Source: Archilochus colubris
Taxonomy: Eukaryota > Chordata > Aves > Apodiformes > Trochilidae
Assembly: GCA_023079485.1 (NCBI GenBank)
Contig: CM041102.1
Coordinates: 1,869,269-1,933,268 of the forward strand
Reading direction: 5' to 3'
DNA length: 64,000 bases
Shown here: one piece after another, positions 48,201 through 62,300 of the stretch
Numbering within the stretch: position 1 is the first letter of the stretch
How the letters are laid out: each line of letters starts with the position of its first letter
Notes under the pieces: generated by a model
The model's database searches: none
What the model was told of the DNA's origin: nothing
Seen by the model: the letters and a program-made list of their open reading frames with translations, nothing else
Program-made: the position numbers and the translations under genes

Positions 48201-51200
48201 TAAGCAGACAGGCAGGGTTCAGGGGAGAAACAGATCCTGCAGGAGCTTTTGTGTGATGATCAGTATGCATCAGATAAAGCAGGAGCTCTAACATCAGCCA
48301 GCTGGGGCCACGTAGCAGTTTGTGAGCCTGTCAGACCCTGGTGAATCCCTTAGGTATATAGTTATCCAGAGTTTAAGTTTGCTGAAGCCATGTGCAGCAG
48401 AACTCCTTGATAAAGTCCTACTTCCAGTCTCCATCTGGGTCGTGCCATCCATGCAAAATAAAGTGCCAAAATCTCCAAGTGCAGGAGCAGCTTCTAATTC
48501 CAATATCATCAGAACCAGAGAAATCTGATCTGGTAGTGTTGCTGGGAAAGTGGGATAGTGATAAATGTTGAAATGATGGGGAGGGGGAGGAAGAAAAAGG
48601 CAACCAACCAAACAGGAATGATTCCTACAGTGGTGATAAAATAGGACAGGATTCAATCCACTATCTGTGTGTCTCACCAGACAAGAACTGTCAAATCCAT
48701 GTAGGAGTTGAAACTCAATAGGTGGGGAAGAGCTGTGTCAAACCCTCCTGGTACACAACTCTTTGGCATTTAATTTCTCAAGGAGCTGAAGAAGAAAAAT
48801 CAGAACAAAAAATCCTGGAGCAAATGGCTTCTCCTTTCAGGGCATTTGCAAACCAGGCTTCCCAGACACTGTAATAGTGTCTGGGAAAAGCCTCTGAAAA
48901 GCTATTACCAGCCTGTGATAAACTTTAGCTTCTGATTTATCCCAAAATTCAGGCCATCCCTTTACTGTTTAGAAAAATTATGTGTTTGTTCCCTCCTGCA
49001 ATGTATAGCACATTATCTAATTGACTGTATGTGATTTGCATTAAGAGAGACTTTAGAATACCAAAGGCTTTTTCTACATTACAGAGATACAAATATCACA
49101 TATGCTGAAAAGAACAAATAAATTGTAGCTTATTAAAAAGACTTGAGATCAGTTTGTAGCTTGATATGGTATAACTGACACATCAGATTTCTTACTTGAT
49201 TTCTGACACTGTAGTTAAGCTATATTCCAATTTAGGACAACTGTGTCTGCATCCAAGTATTACCAGACATGTTTTAGAACTTGCTCTCATATTCAGAAGA
49301 TTATTTCTGAGCCTAATCCAACCTAAAGCATTTGAATCAAACTTCCCAGCTTAGGTGAAATTCAAGCTTTCCTTGGTGGCTAGAAACAGAAGTGACCCAT
49401 GCCCTGTGAATGTAGAAGAGATGCTTGCAATTTGCAAATCCATCTACAATTTAAACTTGCTACTCATATGTTTTATATTTTAACCATTACGTGGTATTTC
49501 TAGCCCTTTGCCAAAAACCCCATCATATTCCATGTCCTGATTTTTCTCCTGACTGCCAGGCTGGGATTGGGTCTGTCTGAGCCCCATGTCCAGCCCTGCC
49601 ACAGAGCTGGCCAAGCTGCTGCTGCTTTTCTGACTAAAATCACCCCAGTGCTGGCTCTTGCTTGGAGTTTGCAGAGCCTTTGACATCAACCACCCAAAAA
49701 AACCCCTCCAAGAGCAGTCAGGGTTCTATGTTAGCACTTTAATGAAAATCATGAAGAGTGATATTTCCTTGAAGCCTTTGAGCTGTTTAAACCATGAGCT
49801 GAGGATGTTCTTCAAACACCAGGTTATTACAGGTCTATGTGGCAGCTTTGTTTCATTAGAACAGCAGAGTGTTAAAATTGCCTTCATGAAATCACCCTCA
49901 AATATCTGGACTCTCAAGGACGGGTCCTTGAAAGAGAAAGCAATAATCAGGAGCAAGCCAGCCAGCTATGGCTCAGATTTTATAATGTTTTCCTGCTGTT
50001 ATTTTCACCACAGGGTATTTTATATTCCCCACCTCTTTTTTTTTCCCTCTATGAAGCTGCATTTTAAGGTCACATCTGTTCAGGGCACATAATGATTTTT
50101 ATGACAACTTTGCAGAGAAATGGAGAACTTGAATGCAGAGGGAACTGCAGTTAGACAGGTACATATCAGGAAGGATTTTTTTCCAGCTTAAGACATTTTC
50201 TCATGTTGAACTCAGATGATCCATCCCCAACCAAGAAATGCTTGACCTAAGATGTAACTGGGCCTGAAGAGTGAAAGCAATTTAAAACAAAATAGTAGAG
50301 AAGCACAGATGCCAGGGCAAAAGTTTATCTGCAAAATACTTGAGGTTTACCTCTCATGGAAGTGTGTCTGTGTAGGAGAAGTGGACTACTCTTTTCTGTC
50401 ATCTTTTTTTTAGTAAGTTGGAAATTTCCTCTGCCTTATCAAGACAAATCAGAAGATCCTTCCCATTCTTGGCCAGCACCCTCAGGCAGCACATGACACT
50501 GTAGTATGAGGTGGGTGGCTTCGTGCCATTGTCATGGTCCTGTGAGGGCATTGGGCTGGTGGGGACATGGATTCAAGCAATGGTAGAACTATAAAAGCTG
50601 TAAAAAAAGTTGGGTTTGTGTGTTGTGGAAGGACCTGAATCTGGTACTGAAAGGAGCAGCTCAGTTCTGCTTTGCCAGTGCTCAGTGCATTGCTGTGGGC
50701 TGCCTTTAATGTGGAATGTGGTCGTGGTATTAGCTTGACACACTCTGGGAGCAATTCTTTATCATTGGATTTGTAGAATTTTTTACAGGCCCTTTTTGAT
50801 CTTGGCCAAAGCACACATTTGATTTTTCTTCTTTATCAAATAACCCCTAAAACCGTTTACAGGCTTCACGGTAAACAGAACCCTTGCTGAGATTAAAGCC
50901 CTGAAGTAGAAACATGGAAAATATCTATTGCAATAAAATTGCTGCCTTTCAGTGAGCATGATGATTATGCTGTGCACATGGTGTTTGTGTCCTGGCCTGC
51001 ATTAGTGCTGTCCAAGGAGTGGTGAACATGCTGGAAAGCCTGAGATCCTGTGATCCCTGCTTTGCATCATCTGTGAGCATGGGGCAAAGCATTGGTATCA
51101 GAGCTTGAAGCATCCTCAGGGTGATTAATCAATGAATTAATGCTTTAATGTTCCTTCCCCTACACTGACTGCAGAATCAGCTCCCTTTTAGGGACAAATC

Positions 51201-51840
51201 CTGGGAAACTTTGCCAGAGCACAAAGGTACAAGGTACCTACAAAACTGTGCTGCAATCGACCTGCCTCTCATCTCTGTCATCTTTTGAAGATACTTTTGT
51301 CTTGGGGTTCTGAATGGCTCTCCCCATCAGCCCTTAGCAGATCTATTTTCTCTATGCCTTTTGCTTTTTTTATCCACTATGATTCCTGTGTCAATTGCTC
51401 TTCAACCACAAAGGTAGCGTTTTAAATCCATTTTGTATTGATGCAAATGACTTCAGAAAGAGCAAAGCAAGAGATTGCCAGGCTATTCTTCTCCAGTGCA
51501 ATGAGTGGAAGATCATATTCTAGAAGTGCTGCATGAAATTATGGCGAGTGACTTCTGGGAGCTATACTGGTAGCTCTATCATTCATATTTAGCCTCCTGT
51601 GGGTGCATTTTTCAATTGATATCCCTTAAATAACCTTAATTATGTGAATGTTAAAGTGCCTCATCCAGCAGGGAAAATTGAGGAAGACACTTATTAAAAA
51701 GAGGCACCAGCACATGTGGTATTATTTTTACAGTCATCCAGTGTGTTGATATAAAGTATTACATTTGAGTCAACCCTCATTTGCCTGAGTAGTTAAAGTG
51801 AAAGCTGAGCTGGCTGTGCATTGTGGCTCCAATGGCTGCC
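45239..51840. other. Noncoding interval, no gene recognised
   Basis: Long AT-rich stretch with an AAAAG-rich run at 46447-46482. Open frames reach about 144 codons at 49658-50092 on the plus strand but carry no domain and no supporting splice context. No further repeats recognised. Confidence 0.6.
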
Positions 51841-51886
51841 CAATTAGCGGAATGATTAGCCCGGCTAATATCAACAGAATCATTCC
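51841..51886. promoter_or_regulatory. Nested palindromic homeodomain/TEAD cluster
   Basis: Two inverted repeats interlock. GGAATGATT at 51849-51857 pairs exactly with AATCATTCC at 51878-51886. Inside that span, ATTAGCC at 51855-51861 pairs with GGCTAAT at 51863-51869 around one base. GGAATG/CATTCC is the TEAD (M-CAT) core. The TAAT-containing arms, with CAATTAG at 51841-51847, are homeodomain cores. The even composition and dense symmetric motifs resemble an ultraconserved-type enhancer. Conservation is not tested. Confidence 0.4.
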
Positions 51887-54218
51887 TGTGTCAATTTGAC
51901 AGTTACATCACCACACGGTTTTCAGCCACTTCCTGAGGCTTTTCTGAATCAGACCCAAGAAAACTGCAGCCCTACAAAACATCCCCGTGGAGAAGGGGTG
52001 TTTTGCAAGCTTCGTTTTAGGAAAAGCCAGAGAACGGTTTCTTATGGAGGCCAAATATTTGTGTTGACATTTTTTCACAATTTTCCAATGTTTTCTCTAA
52101 ACATATGATCTGTTGTTTTCAGCTTCTGCTTTTGGAAAGGCTGCTGAAAAAGTGTTTGTTTTTACTGAGATTTTGCTTGACCTTGAATGCGAGTTATTGC
52201 TTGAGCTACTGAATAGTGGTTTATGTTGTTGATATGTTTGCCATAAATCATGGCAGAAGAGTCTTAAAGGTGCACAGGAATATTTATTTGTTTTATTTAA
52301 AAAGCTGTTTCAATTCCCAATCATTAGCAGAACACGTTTTTTGCTAACGTAGGAGTTTTACAAATAAATAAGTTCTTTTAAGAATCCCCATCCTTGTTTA
52401 TCATTTGTGGTTTGGTACTTCTCTCCCTTTTTTCTCAAGTTATGCCAGGAAACCAAGCCCAGGCTCTTTCCTTATCTGCCTGTGGACAAGTCAACTTTTT
52501 TTCTTCCTCTTTGCTGTAAGTTGATATTAGTTTCTAACATTTTCACCTGCTCCTTCCATCACATTTCAAACTCTTTTCTGCAGACTCAGTGCCCAGACTT
52601 CCAGTGGGCTTATAAAGCCATGAGGCTTTCATAAGCTCTTCAGTGTAAAAAGAGGGAGGAAAGTTATGATCTTAGAAGGATTTAAGTGTTGCTAGAGAAG
52701 TCTCACTTTCAGAACATTTTGAGCATCTGCCCTTGAAAAGATATTCTAAAGGGAATTCCAGGTGGATATCTGCAAGTGTGAGCATCCAAATTCTCAGTTA
52801 TTTCTTATATATGTATATATATATTTGTATCTCTGTACATTAAGTGCTGTTAGCACTAAATGGCACTTCCACTCTCTCAGTTCTTAGAGTAGTTTATTAC
52901 AGCCTGCCTGCATGAAAAGATGCCATGGAAATATCTGTGGGTTTGGGAATCAAGACTCAGACATCTACATAAGATGTGTCACTGTTTGTGGCTGAACTCA
53001 GGCGACCTGGGTGAGGTCTGAGCTCTTCCTTTTGCCTCTCCAGAGTGAGCCAAGCAAAGGAACCAGCAGGATGCTGCCAGCCAAGGGGAACCCCAGTAGA
53101 TGCTGGAGTAAAGGTTTGAAACTTCCCCCAATTCCAGTAATTTAGTGTGGGAGGAAATTGCAGCCATTGCAGATGGCTGAGCAGCCTTCATCTGGAGAAG
53201 CTGCAGGTACCTTTCTGTCCAACTGAATGACTTGGGGGATATTCCATTTCATTCTCCTGTGAGCTTATACTGGTTTCATTGGAAAAGCTGCAGAAGTGAT
53301 AGAAGTAGCACCTAATTATGTTCAGAGTTGGGGATCCCACTCAGAAGGACTGGCATGCCAAGCCTGAAACACTTTCATTCCAAACTCCCTGACTGTGATG
53401 CTGGGGTCTTATGACAGTCTTAAAAAAATACAGAACACAAACCTGGTGGTAGGTTCAGGCTTCCTCAGTCATGTCTGCTGAAGCTGTCTCTGTATAATTA
53501 AAACCTCACAAATATTAATCTGAACCCAGCATGCTCCAGCTCAAAGGCAAGGACCTAGACATCAGTGTTTAATTCAGTGTTCCTTTGCCCCACTCATTTT
53601 CCTTCCAGCCCAGAGAAGAGTTCATAACACTAAATGGAATAATTTTAACAGTAATTTGATCAAGTGTTCTGGAAAACTTTTTCTGATTGTGTTTAGGCAT
53701 TGTTCTTTAAAGCAGAGTTGTTTGGAAGAGAAATTGGTGATCAGCTTATCCCAAAGAGCATGAACCTGGACACTGCAGGGATGGTTTTCTAATAAGGGAC
53801 TCTAAAGACATTTGAGAAGTTTTTGGTAAAACATTCAGTAGCTCCAGGAAGCACAGTCACTTCCTTATGGATCTCTAAAAAGTGGATGATAGGGATGTCC
53901 AAACCAATGGTGGTGTAAAGCACTGACACTGGTGCTAAATTTGGCAGTGGCAAATTTGGGCTGGCACCAATGACAATGAGCTATAAATGTTCTTTAAAAT
54001 AACTTTGGCATCAGAATTGGGAATCTGTTCTAGATTATCATTAATGCTGCTATGGATGTCTGGAATTTCTTCCATGGTTTTTCTTTCCAGGTTTCCTACT
54101 AAGATCCATCTTGGAGTCTGTATTTATTAGCTCTAGAAAACTTTTTTACAGTATTATGCTGTAACTAATTTTTTGATTCTTTTCCACAACACAAACCTGG
54201 ATCTAATTGACTTCCTTT
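51887..54218. other. Noncoding interval, no gene recognised
   Basis: AT-rich sequence with a TA run near 52805-52829. A strong acceptor-like CTCTTTTCTGCAG near 52583 has no nearby convincing donor. No gene recognised. Confidence 0.55.
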
Positions 54219-54356
54219 TGTGGTTATTTCGTTTGCATTTACCTTTGACATGCAGAGTGGAGATGGAAAAACATGATGAGTTCTTCATCAGGAAAGACAG
54301 AGAATGCGTGCAGCTAGCAATGCAAACTAAATCAAGCTAATTTAATCATCTGTAAT
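54219..54356. promoter_or_regulatory. POU/LEF/RUNX/homeodomain motif cluster
   Basis: GTTTGCATT at 54231-54239 and its exact reverse complement AATGCAAAC at 54319-54327 are octamer-like POU cores facing each other across 79 bases. The cluster also holds TGTGGT (RUNX, 54219-54224) and CTTTGA (LEF, 54243-54248). A TGATGA/TCATCA inverted repeat lies in the middle, followed by CTAATTTAAT and GTAATTAG homeodomain cores after 54335. Motif packing suggests a developmental enhancer. Activity and conservation are inferred only. Confidence 0.35.
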
Positions 54357-54519
54357 TAGTACATTATGTTTTAGTGTCCTTTTCATGGGCACCCATCTTT
54401 TTCACTTGCAGTGGAATCTTCCCTCTTTCCTCCTTCCTCCACATCCAAATAATCTTTTATTTTTTAATTTTTTTTTTAATAATGTATTTGTTCAGTAAGA
54501 AATTCTTTGTTTTATTCAG

Positions 54520-54551
54520 TCCCAAAGGATACCTCTGTGGGATGTCCTCTG
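54520..54551 (+). other. 32-nt microexon-like interval
   Basis: A good acceptor (TCTTTGTTTTATTCAG ending at 54519) is followed 32 bases later by a good donor CTG|GTAAGT at 54552. Two frames are open over the interval, one reading PKGYLCGMSS. At 32 nt it would shift the frame if skipped. It is unrecognised, and pseudo-exons of this quality occur by chance. Confidence 0.18.
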
Positions 54552-57500
54552 GTAAGTCAGGAAGCCAAGAACACAAACTGGGGTTGGAGCATGGAATAGT
54601 AAAAGCTCTTCAAATCCACAAAATGATTTTTGTTTAGAAAGTTGCTAAATGTGTTTTATTGTCAGGCATCATGACCCATTACGCTGGAAATGCCCAGGAG
54701 TAGCATTCCTTCCCCTCCATGCCCTAAGCTGACATTGACTGAAATCCTTCCATTAGGGGAGTTTATAACAAGCAGAATTAGGTTGTTGCTTTTAGTTCAA
54801 ACACATACCCCTTCATTTCCTCTAATTTTATACAATGTAAATAAATACTCAGTGGGGCTTGGAGGCTACTGGAAAGCACTGAATGCTGATCATGTGTTCT
54901 AAATAAGGCACTCCCAAAAAAAGCAATGCCTTTAGGCTGAGGAAGGTAATTGTCAGTTGTTGAGGAGAAAGGTCGAGGGGTGCAAGTGGGCTTTTTCCTG
55001 TATTTGTCCGAGAGGATAAACAGCAGGGGAGAAATGCTCTGCTAAAATAAAACAAAGCAAAAGTAGGAGGAAAATAGATGAGTACCCTGTTAGATGGCAG
55101 GTTTGCCTGCACCAAACTACCCCATAAAACCAACGGGTTTTGCTTAACATAAGAAGGCCCTTTGCTGAAATCTCTGCTTTTTCCTGAGCTGCTTCCCTCC
55201 CAGAGCAGAAAACCATGGTCAAAAAAGATTTATTGCCCACATCAACTCTGAAATAATTGGAAATGGAGCTAGAAGCCCTACACATTTGTCTTACAGTATT
55301 AAATCTGTTCCTTTTGCTAATAAATAGCTGTAAGACATCCGTACAAACAAGAAAAAGCAGTTTAAAGTGTCTTACTTGCAGCTGCCTTGATAGTCAACTG
55401 GAATCAGAATAACAAAGATACTGTACCCATTCAATCTGAAATATTTCCAGTCTAAGGTTCACACCTGGGAGTCTCCCTTTCCCTTTCAGACACCAGGATT
55501 TTGGAGCACTTTTACTCATCAATAAACTGGTCTTGCTCTTTCAGCTGAAGGGCAAATGAAGAGCACTGACCATCTGAGGAAATGCACAGAAGTTATCTGG
55601 AGGAATATTTCACCCATCACAAATAATGCTCCCCCTCCGTGCACTCAAGCTGGCAAAAACAAGTTCAAAGACATTAAAGAAATCCATAGATATCAAACTA
55701 AAGAAAAGGTTTAACCCAACAGAACAGTGTCTCTACTCTATTCCCATTTGTTGTAAAAATCGTTTAATGTAAGGCACAGCCTGCCTTTAATTATACTTTT
55801 TTTGGCTAGCTTTCAGAATTTTAAAGAGATCATAATGAACCCTAAATCACAGATAACTGAACCTAAAGAACACCATCTCTGGTCTCCTCATAATGTCATC
55901 TCTTGCCAGCTCCCTGTTGGGAATGATTTTCAGTCAATTTGATCTTCAATAAATAACAGCCTAGGTAAACAGGTGAACTCACAGTCAGCAGAGTAATCCT
56001 CTTACCCCTTCCCTAACACAGATGTCTCCCAGGGCCAGCAGGAGGGGCAGTCAGGAGATTGGCAGGCCATACAGCTGGGTCCATTGCACTTTTTCAAGGA
56101 CTTAAATAGCCCTCAAGTGTGATTTTATACTCTAAAACATCCTAAAATACGACCACATCCTAAATGCATTAAAGATTGTTCCAGGGCCCCTGTGGTTAAA
56201 TGGAAGAACCAATATCCTTGAGTAGCTCTACAAATAGGAAAAGAAAACTACATCAAATGTTCAGAAGACTATCACGGGGAACAAAGGGATATGCATATTT
56301 TGCTTGGGTTTAAGGGAAGAATAGGGAATTAGATGTCTTGCCAACATTCAGGTTCATTTCTTGCTGTGGTTTGAGACAGAAAAAGGATAATGAGAAGTGA
56401 TCAAAATGAGCCAGAAACTATCATACAACGCCTTCATTCCTTAGACTGTCTTGAGGAACAAGATGAAGGACAGATAACCAGACAGCCTCCTGCTTGCCTG
56501 AAGGCATGCTGCTCATCAAATTTACACCAAGATTTTAATCTGACAAGAACTTAAATTCTTCTTAGATTTTCTCTTACTGCACAGTGAACCCTGAGGAACA
56601 TTCTCTGTGATTTTATTGGAGTATCACTCTAAAACAAGTTATTTCCCTAATAGCTTTGCTAACTCAAGGTACATCCTGTAGCACATTACAGCTCCAAAGT
56701 GTTTCTTGTGGATAGAAAAGATTAATAAAAGCAGTTGATCCCTTAGGACAGTTTCAGCTGACTAAAAATCAGATACAGAAAGCTGGTTTTACAACCTCAT
56801 TCTTCTTGATATATATTCCTTTCATGTAAATACATTTCAGCTATTTTTCAACCTAATGTCATTGTATTTGATGTGACTGACTGTTTCTAATTTGAAATTT
56901 GACCAAACTAATCAGCAGAGCCAGGTAAAACCTGTTCCAAAGCAGCTCAGTAGCTCTCTATCTATCTGGAAGGGCGGATGGGCCGGATGGACTGTCAGTC
57001 CCTATAGGATGTCAAACCCTGCACCACAGCTGAATGAAACCAGATGTGGTCAGACCTTGTCCAGTGCTACCTTCAACATGAAGCAAGCAGGTGGCTGGCT
57101 ATTATCAGCTCAGCTGAAAAATCTGGGCTGGTTTTGCCTTATCATAGGTTTTCAGACAAGGATTTTGAAGAATACAATTAAGTTCATTCACACTCAACAC
57201 TTGAGAGATTTAGGTCTTGCTTTCCTTACCTTTCCAACCCATATTCTTTTCATGACTTTCCCCCTTTTTGGTCTGAGGCCCAGCAATTTGCTGAGCAAGG
57301 CATCCAACTCAGTAATGGGACATAATCCAGTGCAGTGAGCAGTTGGATAGTACTGGGGAGAAATTTGAACTAGCCTAGTTAGAGTAAAATTGCTAAAGAC
57401 AGCTACAGAAGCCTTTGTTATTATTATTTTTTTATTATTTTTTTGTGTGTATTAGAATTTATTCCATGTTTTTTGTCAGAAATTCTGAAATTTGCCATAG

Positions 57501-57646
57501 TTTCATCAGCTCCTAAGTTTGATTTTGCTGACCCCATGCTGTGAGTTGAAAACTTGGTTTATTGAATTCTTTTTGATCTGCCTCTCTAACTGCCACTCCT
57601 AAGCTGTGCACTACATCTGTATTCCCTGGAATTCTTTTTTGGGCAG
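54552..57646. other. Noncoding interval, no gene recognised
   Basis: AT-rich single-copy sequence. A 148-codon plus-strand frame at 56892-57338 has no recognisable domain and is not called. Confidence 0.6.
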
Positions 57647-57729
57647 AAAAACGGAGTATTTGGCATCCACTGGAAGAAGCAATTCTTCCAGAAATTGTCC
57701 AACAGGAGAAAATCCAAAAGATAGCAAAG
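57647..57729 (+). other. Exon-like interval, 83 nt
   Basis: The acceptor is a TTCTTTTTTGGGCAG tract ending at 57646. The donor AAAG|GTAAAA at 57730 is only moderate. Two frames are open. The one starting at the third base gives a charged peptide that includes RSIWHPLEEAILPEIVQQE and looks protein-like. That frame also stays open about 80 bases upstream of the acceptor, which weakens the exon reading. No family recognised. Confidence 0.15.
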
Positions 57730-58750
57730 GTAAAATAACTGTAACTATAGTAATTCATTCCAAGACCATGAATTAAGTTTTAAAGCACAGTTTCTTGAAA
57801 AGGTTGTAACAAATATAGCTGACTTCAACTCTTTGGGAGGTGTGCACTGCTTTATTTGGGGTGCATGGTGTGCACAGTACTGAGATACATCTAAAGGAGA
57901 TGTAAATCTAACTGTCATGTGTATGATGTGGTGCTGGATAGCAATAAATGTATATATAAATATGTAGAAATATGATAGAATTTAATGTGGATTAGTTTGG
58001 CAGAAGTATAACTCTGAAATACTTTTGTTATAGACACTTGCAAATCTTTTAAACCTGAGACAATGATTTTCATGTCAGTTGCACCAAATTAGCACTTAGA
58101 AATTTCTGAAGAGGTGATCACTCTCTAGTAGGCTTCTTTCCTGAGTTAAAACAAGTGACCACGTCTGTTCAGTGAAAGTAGAACTCTTGACCTCATCTCA
58201 TCCTCATCATCAAGGAAATTCTGTTCACATTTGCATCAAAGCCACTGGATTAATTTATTCTGAGAGGCCACAACTTGCTTGGCTTGTCAGCAAGAAAGGA
58301 CAGAAAGGAAAACTGGCCTTGGAGCAAGTTTCTTCCCATGGTTTACAGAAGAGCATCCTCCCCATCTGCTTTCTCTTTATTCACATATTAGTTACACTGT
58401 TTCCTGGATCCTGCTTTCACAGTTTCCTTTGCTATTCTGTGGTCAGTATAATGTATTGTAATGAAGTATAGGTAGAAAGAGGCTGTAAACTTGAGCTGGG
58501 TGAATCTTGCCAGAATTTATCTCCTTGCAAAGCTGATGAGATGGAGCATGGGGAGGTGGCACAACCCATGCAGTATAACTTGGTCACTGTAAATAGAAGA
58601 AATGCAAATAACCAACTCACTTGTCCTGGCTTTTATTCATCTCTTCTTAGGAGTCTTAAAGAAAGACATTGTTAGAAGGCAGCACTGAAACAGATAAGAG
58701 AATACTGATTTGTTAACAGAGACTCTATCATGTTAAAAATAATTGGGCTT
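57730..58750. other. Noncoding interval
   Basis: AT-rich sequence up to the pyrimidine array. No gene recognised. Confidence 0.6.
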
Positions 58751-59396
<646 letters not shown>

Positions 59397-62300
59397 GTTA
59401 TTCCAGTAATACCTTTGCTCCCTGTTGTTCTGTAGCCTTCTCAGAGAGTGAAATGTTATCATCCCATATTTCTTACTTCCTTGCCATAGCAGTGAGCACT
59501 GAATCAGGTCCCTACAGAACGTTTCAAGAGCACAGTGACATTTAGCAGTGTCAGCTTTGGTTTCTGCAGAATTCCAGCACAAGACCCTGGTTTCAGGCTG
59601 TGTTGATACAATCTACCAACAATTCAAAACCAACCCAAACAAAAAAAAAAAACAACCCCAAACTGAATAATCTCTTAAATATCTCCCAAATTTTCTCTGC
59701 TCCTCATCTCTGCAGTTCCCACTCTTTTCCTCACCAGCCTTTCACCCTTCTCCTGCAGCTTTTCCTCCTTCACTGAACCCTGCGAGGCAAAGGGCCTGGA
59801 TTTTCCATTTTAAGAAGGAACAAAGGAGTGTCACCAGACCAGCTCTGGCCACGCAGCTCTTTGGTTACCCTGAGCCAAATCCCTTTTTGTTCCTCCAGGT
59901 CTGGTTTCTGCAGCCAGCTGCTCCTTTGCCCACCCACTGCATGCTCTTGGCATCCTCTCAGCTGGGGACTGTGTGTGGCCAGGGGGCAGGGACCTCCAGC
60001 TCTGCCATAGGAACAGCTCTTGAGGCACCCAGGAGAAGCAGGTGCATCTCTGTGGAGCAGCTCCAACCACAAGCTGGGCAGAATGATTCCTCTTGCACCT
60101 TGGCATATCTTGGGTTCAGTCCTGGATCTTGTTTTCCATGGAACACAAAAGCCCTTCCTCCGAGCTCCTCATTACCCAACACCAGAGCTCAGGACCTCCT
60201 GATGAGTCTAAGGCTGAACTTTCCACACATTGAAACGTGGATAAGAAGTGCTGAAAATCATGCTGAAATAATCAAGGACACCTGTTACTGGTAAAAACTA
60301 TTTTCTAGTCAAAGCCCAGCTTTTACCAGTAGAGATATATGGGATCATCAGAGCTGCTCATAAAACTGAGGTGAGGGTTTTGGTTTTCTCCTCGTGGGCC
60401 AAACCTTCGTGTTCACTTTCCTCTCATTCAAAAATAGTTCAATCACTTTGCTGGAAGTATAGAGGAAAATGTTGAATAGATTCCCTCCCCTCAAACATTT
60501 GCCAATATTTTCCCCTAAAATTAAAGTTTAGGAGAATTTTGAGGAAATGAAACATTCATGAGATGTAGCCAAATGTCTACCTTCTTCTAACTCATAAATT
60601 GTGTATGTAGGAAGGTCTCCTAGCCAGGTTTGCCTGTTTCTTCATTTTGATTTACTGGATCACACTCCCTATTTTTTCCTAATTCTCCCAATAACAGCTA
60701 CCAAGCTCTGTGCCTCCTGGCACTCCAGCTGCAAGCTGTGTTTTGCCCTGGATTTTTTATCAAGGACTACCTGAAAATTCCTTCATTGCAGATCTTGATT
60801 TTTAACAGCTCTTTGATTTGTTGCTCTGCTGCTTGCCTCTCTCCTGGCTGGCTTCACATCTATTGATTTTCTTCCTCCCCATCTTCTCATCTGAGTGATG
60901 TGCCATTTCAAGAGCCCTGCACTGAGGCTTCCTCCTTCCCTTCCAAAAGAGTTCAACAATCTTCTCTCTTTTTCTTTTCCCCCTCCTTTTTTTATTTTAC
61001 TTTTTCCTTACATCATCCTCACAGCTCACATCCTTTCTCTGCATCTCCCTCCTGATTCATTATGCAACCATGAATCTCTCTTCAAACAGGGAACATCTGG
61101 GGATGGAAGGAGAAAGGTATAATTACTATAACATGTGGGAAGAACAGCAGATTATTTTGGTATTATCATTGCAACTTCCTTATATTTCTCTTGCTTCCCT
61201 TCTGGCATTGCAGATGATAGAAAGTAGCTGAGTGAAATGTTTCCTCCCACCCCTCCCCAGAGGACAGAACACAGGCTCTTGCCAGTGTGCTGGTGGCAAT
61301 ATAGAGAGGCCACAACCAAGGTCATCATTTGGAATGCACACAGTATCTGATGATTCCATATTTATTAGATGCTGATATCATGGCACTCCAGCTTGCACTG
61401 CAAGAAGTAGCCCTGTGCCTCTTACAGATGAGAAGAAGAGAGCAGTGTTCCAGTACCATCAGCACCTCCCCACCTTGGAGCCACCAGCATGGGGTGAAGT
61501 CCAGCAGGAACAGGTCCATCTTCCTCTCAAGGAGGTATCAGTGAGAGGCTGCTGAGAGGAGAAACACCCCCAAGTCCACAGTAACTTCTCAGAACTCTTG
61601 TGATAATTTGGGGTTAGTTTCTGTCCTGTAAAGCAGTCAGTAGATATCAGCCACCCCTGCTTTGGCAGTGGAATTCCTCCACACTAAGCCCATGGTGAAA
61701 GGCAGTGGGGTTCAGCTCTCTGTGTAAGGAGTTCTGACTGCTGATCACTACTGGTTTTGCCACCAGTAGAGGCTCTGAGATGTCTCCTCAGCCTCAGCTG
61801 CCAACCACAAATGTATTAAGCATGTTGTAGCATTCTTTCCCATCAAGGCTGAGAAGGGATGGTTAGCAGGTGGAGAGGCATGAAATCCTGCTCTCCAGCA
61901 GCAGTGTGAGGGAGATTAATGCTCCCAAAGATTCAAGATCTGTTAGGCTGATGGTTTTTTTGCTAGATGTCTGATTTGTCAGATTATTTGAGCACGCAGA
62001 GGAAATGGCCAATGCAAAACTATCAGCAGAATTGATAGCAATCATTGCCCAAATGCAAACATATAAAACTAAGTTATAGTATTTTCTTCTCTCTTTCCCA
62101 CAGCCAAGTTTCTGAGTAATACCTGCCCTCCCTCCTCTTTGTTTTATTCATCTCTCTCAAGATGTCAAAAGGTACTGAACTAAGTCATTGTGTTTTGCTT
62201 TCTCATCAGTCTTGCAGGGAAAGATCCAATGTGATTTTTTCTCAGCAGCAATGCAGACATATGATACCAATTGCACCATGTGGGACCCATTGGCCTGACT

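Noticed and set aside
56892..57338. 148-codon plus-strand open frame
   Set aside because: No recognisable family and no splice or promoter context. Treated as chance.
61091..61117. 27-nt microexon-like interval (CTTCAAACAG to AAAG|GTATAA)
   Set aside because: Both acceptor and donor are weak. Many such pairs occur by chance.
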